This document shows, in pieces, positions 33,877-45,035 of a stretch of DNA of 64,000 nt. The DNA is from Iris pallida (Eukaryota; Streptophyta; Magnoliopsida; Asparagales; Iridaceae). The notes beneath the pieces are model-generated. The model searched no databases. It was not told the origin of the DNA and saw only the letters and a list, made by a program, of their open reading frames with translations. A program made the translations under genes and the position numbers. The DNA lies in assembly GCA_029216955.1 (NCBI GenBank), contig JANAVB010009599.1, positions 5,800,165 to 5,864,164 on the forward strand. Reading direction: 5' to 3'. Numbering within the stretch: the first letter of the stretch is position 1; each line of letters begins with the position of its first letter.

Positions 33877-34891
33877 ATCCAGTTCTCAGCCTCCCAAAAC
33901 TAATCTCCGATCCTTGCAAACATTACGGATGAGCATGATACCACCCCCAATCGTGATCGTACAATTCCTAGGCAAAGGTTCATAAGAAAGCTGGTGTCTA
34001 ACAACAAAAGGTACAGACACAAAACTATGGAAAGCCCCCGAATCAAATAAAGCGAATACAGGAAATGAGTCAAGGAGAACAGAACCTGCTATTAGATCTC
34101 CCACTGCCTCTGTATCCTCGACTGACATGGCGAAGGCCCGCCCCTGCTGACCTCCTCTGGTCTGCTGCTGGTGCTGAGTAAACTTCTGCTGCTGGGTCGA
34201 CAATGGTCCTTTATGCTGCCCTGTCAGAGCCTTGGCTCCTTTTTCCTGTGATGTACGTCCCGAAGACATGGGACAATCCCTCAACTGGTGCTCCGCTGAT
34301 CCACAAAGGAGGCACTTGCCTAGTCTTTTTCTGCACTCGTTTCACACATGCCCTAGCTTCTTGCAGAATGTACAACTACTGACTTGCTGCTGTCTAGGCG
34401 CCTGCTGTATCTGCTTCTACTAAAAAGACGCATGACCGTAATTCTGGAACTACTGCTGCTGGAATGGCTTCTGCTACTGCTGCTGCTGATACTGAGGCCT
34501 CTTGGCCTGGCCTCCACTGCCGCTGGCTCCATATGAGTCACGACCTCTCTTCAGTTTCAGTTCAAAGTCGTCTTCCGCTGCCATAGCTCCCATCAGAATC
34601 TTCTCAAAGGTAGCATTCTTGTTGCTCTTGGTTAAGGACTTGACTTCCTTAATCAAGCCCTTCCTAAATCTCCTAGCCTTCGCTGTCTCGCTCAGGCCCT
34701 CCACAAATCTGCCCAGACGGCAGAACTCTCTAGCGTACTCTTCTACTGTCTGGTTCTCCTAGACCAGATTCTCGAACCGCGTCTCCAAGGCGCCAAGTGC
34801 TGTATCGGGGAAGAACTTTTCCTTGAAGATCATCTTAAAAGCCTCCCAAGTCTGCCCTTGAGTACCAACCCTGGGGTCGGTCTGGTACCAT
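33877..34891 (-). pseudogene. H protease start and C-terminal gag
   Basis: The protease active site FALFDSGAFHSFVS lies at about 34015-34060. Upstream are two zinc knuckles, CTFCKKLGHV(stop)NEC and CLLCGSAEHQLRDC (about 34285-34380), after a Gln-rich stretch. The gag core at 34474-34891 has LSETAKARRFRKGL and TWEAFKMIFKEKFFP. Internal stops are present. It joins in frame with 63275-63832 when T2 is removed. Confidence 0.87.
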
Positions 34892-35674
34892 TATGGTCAC
34901 ACACAAAAAAAGAAGAAGAAAACATTATCTTTTCTTTATTGGCGTAAGGTACCACAAATCGAGTACGCCTAAGAGATCCTGCGCTGAGGAACCCCGAGTA
35001 CAAAAAAGAATTCTGGGGAATGGGACGATGGAGATCGAGCGACAGTTGCTCTTTTACTCCGTTGACACTCCGATTACAAAAGTGGGAGAAAACCTAAGAA
35101 AATTGCTAACTCTCGGCTCACTAGCAAGAAGTGCAGCAATTTGGCTCTTAAAAATGCTCTCCGTTCTGTGTTTTGAAGAGGGATAAGACCCCCTTTTATA
35201 GTCGTTCTTGACCTGGAATGATGTTATGCGCCCACATGAAGGAAACACACTAGTTTTCATGTGGGCGCATCGTCCTGCCTTGGGTGCATAGGGTGTAGGC
35301 TCATGCAGGCTGCGAGATCATAGGTTGGTCGTAGTATTGACGTGGCCGCATGCTTCGGTACACGACTGCTCATGGAGACTGACGTGGCCATGTGCTTCAC
35401 TGCACGTTTTGATCGTAGCTTTGACCGAATCAGGCTTGGCACAAAGCCATGTCTCAGGTTATGTACCCTCCTTTTGGGGAAGCTAGTCTTGGCTGCATGG
35501 AGCTTAACTGGCTGGGCGCATAGAGCTTGACTGGATGGGCGCATAGAGCTTGACTGGCTAGGCGCATAAAGCTTGACTGGCTGGGCGCATGGAGCTTGAC
35601 TGGCTGGACGCATGGAGCTTCACTGGCTTGGGCGCATGGGGCTTCATTGCTAAAAAATTCTTCATGCTTCTACA
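34892..35674 (-). mobile_element. T2 3' LTR (left)
   Basis: 783 bp, ending CTTCTACA as in T1. A TATA-like sequence on the minus strand (CTATAAAAGG, about 35190-35200) would be the element promoter. The matching right LTR starts at 57549. It has an A/G-rich start and a 23-bp repeat array near the end. Confidence 0.88.
35499..35645 (+). repeat. 23-bp repeats with GGGCGCAT core
   Basis: Six or so units of the type GGGCGCATAGAGCTTGACTGG. The right LTR has a longer array (63030-63243). The CGCAT core recalls the GCCGCAT microrepeat of T1. Confidence 0.88.
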
Positions 35675-35687
35675 AGACCCCCTTCAA
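35675..35687 (-). other. T2 polypurine tract
   Basis: Minus strand TTGAAGGGGGTCT, identical to the tract of T1, directly before the 3' LTR. Confidence 0.8.
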
Positions 35688-36031
35688 AGTTTTCGATACT
35701 TTGAACAAGTTTGAAATACTTTGAAAGAAGCATGGATCTTCTTCTCGTGATACAATGGGCGCATAGCATGGCTTTTCTCCTTGGGCGTGTAGTATTTGGC
35801 CAGCTTGTCAGGGAGATACGACTGGTGAGATCTTCCTTGAAATTTAAACTGACAAATTAATTTGGTTGGAATTTGAAGAGGTCCATCCTTCATACGTTGT
35901 CCACGTCAGCAAGTGGCAGTCGCATAGTGTGCAAGGAGCTGGTTCTTCACATGGGCGCATAGGCCATTATGGGCGCATACTGCACAATGGGCGCATAAAG
36001 CTTAGTGGGCGCATAGGAAGTGGCCTGTGCC

Positions 36032-36039
36032 AATAAATA
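36032..36039 (+). promoter_or_regulatory. TATA-like box of T2 antisense gene
   Basis: AATAAATA in the context CCAATAAATAGGC, 90 bp before the ATG at 36122 and aligned with CCTATAAATAGG of T1. It is flanked upstream by several GGGCGCATA motifs (35930-36015). Confidence 0.5.
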
Positions 36040-36899
36040 GGCCCTGAAGGAGAGAAAGAGCTCATTATTCCCTTCACTTAGAATTTTTTAGAAAACTCTT
36101 CATCTTCTTTCTTTGAGAACCATGTCTCCCAAGGTCGCGATGAGATCTGCGAAGGGCAAAGGGGCTGCACCGAGTGGCTCTCCTCCTGCGACAGCGTCCT
36201 CGACAATCCAGGGCCCGATTCTAGGTGAGGGCATGCTTCAAAAATAATGTCCCAAGCGTTAATTTGTGACGCTCAGACTTTTCTTCTGCCTGGGCGCTTG
36301 CGCCTAAGGCAACATACTTCTGTGAGCATAATTATGTGCCCACAGAAGTCATGAGTCAACACTGTGGTGTGCTATGCGCCCACGTGTTTTGTGCCTACGT
36401 GCTATGACATGTTATGCACCTACGTACTATTCGTGTGTTATGCTCCCACTTGTTTTGGGCGCATATCCCTTTGGGCGCATAGCCCTTTGGGCGCATAGGA
36501 GTCTTCAGGACTTAGTTTTTTTCCTGCAGATTTCTGAGTTTGACTTTCTTTCTGTCCTTGCAGTAAACATATTTATCCTGGAGCTTGGCGGTATTCCTTT
36601 CGGTTCTGCTTGCCATGTTCTTGGTACAAGCCTTATAACCAGCATGATCAGCGATGTTCAGACAAAGATCAGTCAAGATCAACCTATGGAACGGGCGATT
36701 GCCATAATTGAACATGAAAAAACCTTTTTGAAGCAGATGATAAATGATGAGAAGCTTGGAGGGTCGCCCTGTTGGAAGAAGCTGTACTTCCTATTCGGTG
36801 ACAGCGTAGGTTTTAAGGATGATGCAACGATATGTCTGGAAGAATCTTTGTTAGGTACGTTGAATGACCAAAGAATAGGGCTGCCATCTATGAAGCGCC

Positions 36900-38646
36900 T
36901 GTCACGCCCCGATCCCGCTAGGGTCGTCCGTCTTGCCTGGATCCCTGCAGGATCGATCGTCCTCGCTAAAGCGTAATGCCGTACAAGCCAAAGTTGCGCT
37001 TGCACAAGGCCATGTACCTGCACAAAACAACTAGTCAAGCAAAAATACACACACGCACCCATTAGTTAAGCAAAACGCACGCACGCACCCATTGCAGAAA
37101 ACTAAATATTGAACACTGAGATTTGAAATGGAAATACTCATTTTATTGATAGCTTGATTGGAATACAAGTACAAAGCTTTGTGAACTCAGATTTACCTTA
37201 TAATTTGTCTACATGATACTCTTTGAAACACTCTTTTGAAATTAGCCACAATGCCCATACATGATATCCCTTTATTACAAGCTGGAATTGAAAGACACCT
37301 TCAGAAGGAAAAGAAACTAGAAATTGACTTGAAATGAAAGAAAGCTTCGAGGCGATCCACAGCTCTACTGGGCTAGACGAGCTTCGGTGCCTCACTTGAA
37401 ATCCTCCTGTCTCCTTTTGCTTTCTGAAAAAGATGTCCACAACGTGGGTCAGCACACATCATGTACTGGCGAGCGGCTTTTGGCCGAACTCGCAAATCTC
37501 TGCACTAAATCAATATGTTGAGCTAACATTTACTAGTGATCTTTCTACTTGTCTAGGTTCTTTTTTAACAATTCATAAGAACAAGACAGTAGAATATATC
37601 ATAGCGACTTACCATCGCCGGCAGTCATCCCTGCACAAAACCACGTTAGCACAATTTGCATAATGAGTAATTCATGATTCATTCTTGCAGATATTGAAGT
37701 TGTCATTCGGGTCATGCAGGTGGACTATTCTATATGTTGGTCCATGGGTTATCCCCATGATTAGCCGCTGTGACTCTTTGGTTCAGCTCGTCGCTAAGGC
37801 TCAGATCGACTCCCATTTTCACATGGAGGCCCTAATCTCTCCTAGGCCGAGCGGTTCCAGGTGCCCCCAGATACCACCCGAGAGACAAATGTTTCCTTGT
37901 ATACAAGTTGTCCGAGACCAAATGCATGCTCTAGCCGTTCTATCAAATGAGACACATTTGGACTTATGCACAGATATATGACATGTTTGATTCGTGCATT
38001 CAGGTTCCTTTCAACATGTACAAGTTCGTCTGTACATGTCTATATTTTCAAGCATAATAGTGACAAGCAGATGATCATTCTTATTGAGCAGATCGAGTAG
38101 CAACACATATTCTAGCATTTGATTCAATTCAATTATCTTCTCTTATCTTTTATGAATGTGGTATCGTTGATCATTGGGACAAGGTAACAGAGTGGACTAG
38201 AGATCATTTTATTAGGCGTACAGATCAATGTTTGTTCGGTTGAAGCAACTCACCGAGATGAATCTTAGTAGAGAGAATGAGGGACTTCACGCGCCGTTCA
38301 CGAACAATTCACGCGGCCTACAATGGCACCAACAGTTGATTAGTATACTTCGTCTCTTTCTCTCAAGATTCGGAATGAATGCGAAATACGATGAAAGCGA
38401 ACAATGAAAACCAATCATCGAAAACCAACACGAAAATGCATTCATCAAAACCAAGCAGCGAGAGAAAACATTCAGCAAAACTCTTGGATTCATTTCAATA
38501 GAAGCCAATCCATCAATTGGAAAGGTTCATTGCATTTCATCCGTGATCAATCGATACCGGCAAAGGTTTCACCAAATACTCAGTTCATGACTGAGTCAAC
38601 AAGCCGTAGGTATTACATAGTGGACCGCAAGGAGTGGGGCACTACA
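36900..38646 (-). mobile_element. G LTR 1 (outer left)
   Basis: 1747 bp; it includes the 30-bp segment near 37060-37090 that LTR 2 lacks. Confidence 0.9.
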
Positions 38647-38683
38647 TAATAACCCACCGAGAAAAAGTTTTGTCCTCAAAACT
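38647..38683 (-). pseudogene. Pol C-terminal relic next to G LTR 1
   Basis: Minus strand reads SFEDKTFSRWVIM then stop, running into the LTR. This is the same chromovirus pol tail as NFEDKIF in L. It is repeated next to LTR 2 (about 41827-41863). gag is fused almost directly to this tail, so nearly all of pol was deleted. Confidence 0.7.
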
Positions 38684-39924
38684 TAAGATACAAACTCACC
38701 TCCACTTGTGTTGCATTCTAGATAAAGCAACGTGGAGAGATTATAGACGCGCGCATTAGTCCGCTGCGACTGGTTGTGCGGATGGTCTCGAAGCGGCATT
38801 GGGCCTGGAAGCTGCCCACGCTCTTCAGTGTCATCTTTATTCTGATCCGTTCTATTCTTTTTCGGGCAATACTTGACTGAGTGGCCCTGTTGGCCACAAC
38901 GAAAACAAGCGTGATTAGCGGCACGGCATTCCTCCTTGATGTGCCCACTCTTACCACAGTGACTGCAACTCTGACCATTCACATAGCGGCAGCCTTCTTT
39001 GATATGCCCTCGCCGACCGCAGAAGCCGCATACAGGCTTGTTGTTTTGTTCCCCGTCAGTCTTTTTCTCTCCGTCATGATATCTCTTGGCAGGCTGATTT
39101 CGACTATTCTGCGCTTTATTGGACGCCTTCTTCAGCTGGAACTGTTCCACCTGTAGCGCCGCCTCAAAGGCTTGAGAATAGGACTCACATTCTCGATTCA
39201 GCACACTTAACTGGATGTCGTCATTCAGACCTCCAACGAATCGATTTATGCGAGTCTGTTCCGTGGGAAGCAAAGCAGCGGCAAAATTTGCCAGCTTAGC
39301 AAATTCAGACTCATAGTCCTCCACGGACATATTCCCTTGTTCCAGTGTGATGAAGTTATCCTCCATCTTCTTGCTCATGGCTGGAGGCAGATATTGATCC
39401 AAAAATGCCTTCTTGAACGAGGCCCATGAGATCTTGCCATTCATAGCCGTTGCGAGCAGCGCCGGCTTCTTCGTCTTCCATCAATCCTTTGCCCGCAGCC
39501 GTAGAAGCATAACGGCATAAACTACCTTCTTGCCGCTTGGAACTCCTATGAACGCGAACAGACTCTCCACTTTATCAATCCAGTCCATCACCTTATCGGG
39601 TGATGTTCTGCCTTCAAATTCTGGAGGTTTCGCGTCTAAGAAGTCCTTTGGCCTAAAGACAGTGTGCCTTTGTGCTGGCTGGGGCTCATCACCCTCTACG
39701 GGCTCGATTTTGGGCGTTTCTATTGGTTTTGTCGCTGCGGTGGTATCTTGATTTGCCGCAAGCGCCGTGACAAGCTGGGTCAAGGCATCCAACTGCTTTT
39801 GTTGGGCCGCCGTTCGGGCTTGATGTATTTGGTTGTTTTCTTCATTATCCTGCCTCTGCAGTTCCAACATTCTCATGATCCGTTCTACCGGATCGGTCGA
39901 GCCAGATGGACGAGGAGGAGCCAT
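38683..39924 (-). pseudogene. G gag copy 1
   Basis: Starts MAPPRPSGSTDPVERIM. The capsid core has FEGRTSPDKVMDWIDKVESLF and SFKKAFLDQYLPP. Three CCHC zinc knuckles follow: CGFCGRRGHIKEGC, CSHCGKSGHIKEEC and CFRCGQQGHSVKYC. The frame is broken once, by TGG to TGA at about 39480 (copy 2 has Trp there). About 410 codons. It ends shortly before the pol tail. Confidence 0.9.
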
Positions 39925-40094
39925 TTCTCTACAAAATAGTATAACTTCTGTCAGTCTTATAAAATATTATGGACTTATTGTATGGGGCATTGGTTTTCAT
40001 AACTCAAAATTGGGACACTTTTTGAAAGCCGTCAAAGTACTTTATATACTTTTTCAAAATCGATATTTGCAAGAGGCCAAGGACGTAAAACTGT

Positions 40095-40106
40095 GCTCTG
40101 ATACCA
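40095..40106 (-). other. G primer binding site 1
   Basis: Minus strand TGGTATCAGAGC, complementary to the 3' end of initiator methionine tRNA, three bases from LTR 2. Confidence 0.9.
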
Positions 40107-40109
40107 CTT

Positions 40110-41826
40110 TGTCATGCCCCGATCCCGCTAGGGTCGTCCGTCTTGCCTGGATCCCTGCGGGATCGATCGTCCTCGCTAAGGCGTGATGCCGTGCAAGCCT
40201 AAGTTGCGCTTGCACAAGGCCATGTACCTGCACAAAACAACTAGTCAAGCAAAAACACACGCACGCACCCACTACAGAAAACCAAATATTCAACACAGAG
40301 ATTTGAAATGGAAATACTCATTTTATTGATAGCTTGATTCGAATACAAGTACAAAGCTTTGCGAACTCAGATTTGCCTTATAATTTGGCTACATAATACT
40401 CCTTGAAACACTCTTTTAAAATTAGCCACAATGCCCATACATGATATCCCTTTATTACAAGCTGGAATTGAAAGACACCTTCAGAAGGAAAAGAAACTAG
40501 AAATTGACTTGAAATAAAAGAAAGCTTCGAGGCGATCCACAGCTCTACTGGGCTAGACGAGCTTCGGTGCCTCACTTGAAATCCTTCTGTCTCCTTTTCC
40601 TTTCTGAAAAGGATGCCCACAACGTGGGTTAGCACACATCATATACTGGCGAGCGGCTTTTGGCCGAACTCGCAAATCACTGCACTAAATCAATACGTTG
40701 AGCTAATATTTACTAGTGATCTTTCTACTTGTCTAGGTTCTTTTTTAACAATTCATAAGAACAAGACAGTAGAATATATCATAGCGACTTACCATCGCCG
40801 ACAGTCATCCCTGCACAAAACCACGTTAGCACAATTTGCATAATGAGTAATTCACGATTCATTCTTGCAGATATTGAAGTTGTCATTCGGATCATACAAG
40901 TGGACTATTCTATATGTTGGTCCATGGGTTATCCCCATGATTAGCCGCTGTGACTCTTTGGTTCAGCTCGTCGCTAAGGCTCAGATCGACTCCCATTTTT
41001 ATATGGAGGCCCTAATCTCTCCTAGGCCGAGCGGTTCCAGGTGCCTCTAGATACCACCCGAGAGACAAATGTTTCCTTGTATACAAGTTGTCCGAGACCA
41101 AATGCATGCTCTAGCCGTTCTATCAGATGAGACACATTTGGACTTATGCACAGATATACGACACGTTTGATTCGTGCATTCAGGTTTCTTTCAACACGAA
41201 CAAGTTCGTCTGTACATGTCTACATTTTTAAGCATACTAGTGACAAGCAGATGATCATTCTTATTAAGCAGATCGAGTAGCAACACATATTCTAGCATTT
41301 GATTCAATTCAATTATCTTCTCTTATCTTTTATGGATGTGGTATCGTTGATCATTGGGACAAGGTAACAGAGTGGAATAGAGATCATTTTATTAGGCGTA
41401 CAGATCAATGTTTGTTCGGTTGAAGCAACTCACCGAGATGAATCTTAGTAGAGAGAATGAGGGACTTCACGTGCCGTTCACGAACAATTCACGCAGCCTA
41501 CAATGGCACCAACAGTTGATTAGCATACTTCGTCTCTTTCTCTCAAGATTCGGAATGAATACGAAATACGATGAAAGTGAACAATGAAAACCAATCATCA
41601 AAAACCAACACGAAAACGCATTCATCAAAACCAAGCAGCAAGAGAAAACATTCAGCAAAACTCTTGGATTCATTTCAATAGAAGCCAATCAATCAATTGG
41701 AAAGGTTCATTGCATTTCGTCCGTGATCAATCGATACCGGCAAAGATTTCACCAAATACTCTGTTCATGACTGAGTCAACAAGCCGTAGGTATTACATAG
41801 TGGACCGCAAGGAGCGGGGCACTACA
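40110..41826 (-). mobile_element. G LTR 2 (middle)
   Basis: 1717 bp. It lacks 30 bp found in LTRs 1 and 3, lost between ACGCACCCA direct repeats at about 40266. It serves as 5' LTR of copy 1 and 3' LTR of copy 2. Confidence 0.9.
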
Positions 41827-41862
41827 TAATAACCCACCGAGAAAAAGTTTTGTCCTCAAAAC

Positions 41863-43103
41863 TTAAGATACAAACTCACCTCCACTTGTGTTACATTCTG
41901 GATCAAGCAACGCGGAGAGATTATAGACGCGCGCATTAGTCCGTTGCGGCTGGTTGTGTGGATGGTCTCGAAGCGACGGTGGGCCTGGCAGCTGCCCACG
42001 CTCTTCAGTGTCATCTTTATTCTGATCCGTTCTATTCTTTTTCGGGCAATACTTGACTGAGTGGCCCTGTTGGCCACAACGAAAACAAGCGTGATTAGCG
42101 GCACGGCAGTCCTCCTTGATGTGCCCACTCTTGCCACAGTGACTGCAACTCTGACCATTCATATAGCGGCAGTCTTCTTTAATATGCCCTTGCCGACCGC
42201 AGAAGCCGCATACAGGCTTGTTGTTTTGTTCCCCGTTAGTATTTTTCTCTCCGTTATGATATCTCTTGGCGGGCTAATTCCGACTATTCTGCGCTTTATT
42301 GGACTCCTTCTTCAGTTGGAACTGTTTACCTATAGCGCCGCCTCAAAGGCTTGAGAATAGGACTCACATTCTCGATTCAGCCCACTTAACTGGATGTCGT
42401 CATTCAGACCTCTAACGAATCGATTTATGCGAGTCTGTTCCGTAGGGAGCAAAGCAGCGACAAAATTTGCCAGCTTAGTAAATTCAGACTCATAGTCCTC
42501 TACGGACATATTCCCTTGTTCCAGTGTGATGAAGTCATCCTCCATCTTCTTGCTCATGGCTGGAGGCAGATATTGATCCAGAAATGCCTTCTTGAACGAG
42601 GCCCATGAGATCTTCCCATTCCTAGCCGTTGCGAGCAGCGCCAGCTTCTTCGTCTTCCACCAATCCTTTGCCCGCAGCCGTAGAAGCATAACGGCACAAA
42701 CTACCTTCTTGCCGCTTAGAACTCCTATGAACGCGAACAGACTCTCCACTTTATCAATCCAGTCCATCACCTTATCGGGTGATGTTCTGCCTTCAAATTC
42801 TGGAGGTTTCGCGTCTAAGAAGTCCTTTGGCCTAAAGACAGTGTGCCTTTGTGCTGGCTGGGGCTCATCACCCTCTACGGGCTCGATTTTGGGCATTCCC
42901 ATTGGTTTTGTCGCTGCGGTGGTATCTTGATTTGCCGTAAGCGCCGTGACAAGCTGGGTCAAGGCATCCAACTGCTTTTGTTGGGCTATCGCTCGGGCCT
43001 GATGTATTTGGTTATTTTCCTCATTATCCTGCCTCTGCAGTTCCAACATTCTCATGATCCGTTATACCAGATCGGTCGAGCCAGATGGACGAGGAGGAGC
43101 CAT
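41863..43103 (-). pseudogene. G gag copy 2
   Basis: Second gag, highly similar to copy 1. A TAA near 43060 breaks the N-terminus, a 1-base deletion near 42330 shifts the frame, and the first zinc knuckle is out of frame with the rest. CSHCGKSGHIKEDC and CFRCGQQGHSVKYC are intact. The lesions differ from those of copy 1. Confidence 0.88.
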
Positions 43104-43273
43104 TTCTCTATAAAATAGTATAACTTCTGTCAGTCTCATAAAATATTATGGACTTATTGTATGGGGCATTGGTTTTCATAACTCAAAATCGGGACACTTT
43201 TTGAAAGCCGTCAAAGTACTTTATATACTTTTTCAAAATCGATATTTGCAAGAGGCCAAGGACGTAAAACTGT

Positions 43274-43285
43274 GCTCTGATACCA
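43274..43285 (-). other. G primer binding site 2
   Basis: Minus strand TGGTATCAGAGC, three bases from LTR 3; same as 40095-40106. Confidence 0.9.
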
Positions 43286-43288
43286 CTT

Positions 43289-45035
43289 TGTCATGCCCCG
43301 ATCCCGCTAGGGTCGTCCGTCTTGCCTGGATCCCTGCGGAATCGATCGTCCTCGCTAAGGTGTGATGCCGTGCAAGCCTAAGTTGCGCTTGCACAAGGCC
43401 ATGTACCTGCACAAAATAACTAGTCAAGCAAAAACACATGCACGCACCCATTAGTTAAGCAAAACACACGCACGCACCCATTGCAGAAAACCAAATATTG
43501 AACACAGAGATTTGAAATGGAAATACTCATTTTATTGATAGCTTAATTGGAATACAAGTACAAAGCTTTGCAAACTCAGATTTGCCTTATAATTTGGCTA
43601 CATGATACTCTTTGAAACACTCTTTTGAAATTAGCCACAATGCCCATACATGATATCCCTTTATTACAAGCTGAAATTGAAAGACACCTTCAGAAGGAAA
43701 AGAAACTAGAAATTTACTTGAAATGAAAGAAAGCTTCGAGGCGATTCACAGCTCTACTGGGCTAGACGAGCTTCGGTGCCTCACTTGAAATCCTCCTGTC
43801 TCCTTTTGCTTTCTGAAAAGGATGCCCACAACGTGGGTCGGCATACATCATGTACAGGCGAGCGGCTTTTGGCCGAACTCGCAAATCTCTGCACTAAATC
43901 AATATGTTGAGGTAACATTTACTAGTGATCTTTCTACTTGTCTAGGTTCTTTTTAACAATTCATAAGAACAAGACAGTAGAATATATCATAGCGACTTAC
44001 CATCGCCGGCAGTCATCCCTACACAAAACCACGTTAGCACAATTTGCATAATGAGTAATTCATGATTCATTCTTGCAGATATTGAAGTTGTCATTCGGGT
44101 CATGCAGGTGGACTATTCTATATGTTGGTCCATGGGTTATCTCCATGATTAGCCGCCGTGACTCTTTGGTTCAGCTCGTCGCTAAGGACTTAGATCGACT
44201 CCCATTTTCACATGGAGGCCCTAATCTCTCCTAGGCCGAGCGGTTCCAGGTGCCCCCAGATACCACCCGAGAGACAAATATTTCCTTGTATACAAGTTGT
44301 CCGAGACCAAATACATGCTCTAGCCGTTCTATCAGATGAGACACATTTGGACTTATGCACAGATATACGACACGTTTGATTCGTGCCTTCAGGTTCTTTT
44401 CAACACGTACAACTTCGTCTGTACATGTCTACATTTTCAAGCATACTAGTGACAAGCAGATGATCATTCTTATTGAGCAGATCGAGTAGCAACACATATT
44501 CTAGCATTTGATTCAATTCAATTATCTTCTCTTATCTTTTATGGATGTGGTATCGTTGATCATTGGGACAAGATAACAGAGTGGACTAGAGATCATTTTA
44601 TTAGGCATACAGATCAATGTTTGTTCGGTTGAAGCAACTCACCGAGATGAATCTTAGTAGAGAGAAGGAGGGACTTCATGCGCCGTTCACGAACAATTCA
44701 CGCGGCCTACAATGGCACCAACAGTTGATTAGCATACTTCGTCTCTTTCTCTCAAGATTCGGAATGAATGCGAAATACGATGAAAGCGAACAATGAAAAC
44801 TAATCATCGAAAACCAACATGAAAATGCATTCATCAAAACCATGCAGCGAGAGAAAACATTCAGCAAAACTCTTGGATTCATTTCAATAGAAGCCAATCC
44901 ATCAATTGGAAAGGTTCATTACATTTCATCCGTGATCAATCGATACCGGCAAAGGTTTCACCAAATACTCAGTTCATGACTGAGTCAACAAGCCGTAGGT
45001 ATTACATAGTGGACCGTAAAGAGCGGGGCACTACA
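43289..45035 (-). mobile_element. G LTR 3 (outer right)
   Basis: 1747 bp; it retains the 30-bp segment and is the 5' LTR of the whole tandem element. Confidence 0.9.

Larger units (their letters stand above)
36900..45035 (-). mobile_element. Element G: tandem gag-only LTR element, LTR-gag-LTR-gag-LTR
   Basis: The ends are TGTCACGCCC and GGCACTACA. A perfect TSD, gcgcc, lies at 36895-36899 and 45036-45040. Three LTRs flank two internal regions of about 1.46 kb, each with gag only and no pol. This matches the TR-GAG type of non-autonomous element in tandem dimer form. The single TSD pair shows it arrived, or was rearranged, as one locus. It is inserted in exon 2 of the T2 antisense gene. Confidence 0.92.

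Noticed and set aside
36900..45035. Two separate G insertions side by side
   Set aside because: One TSD pair encloses all three LTRs, and the middle LTR is shared.
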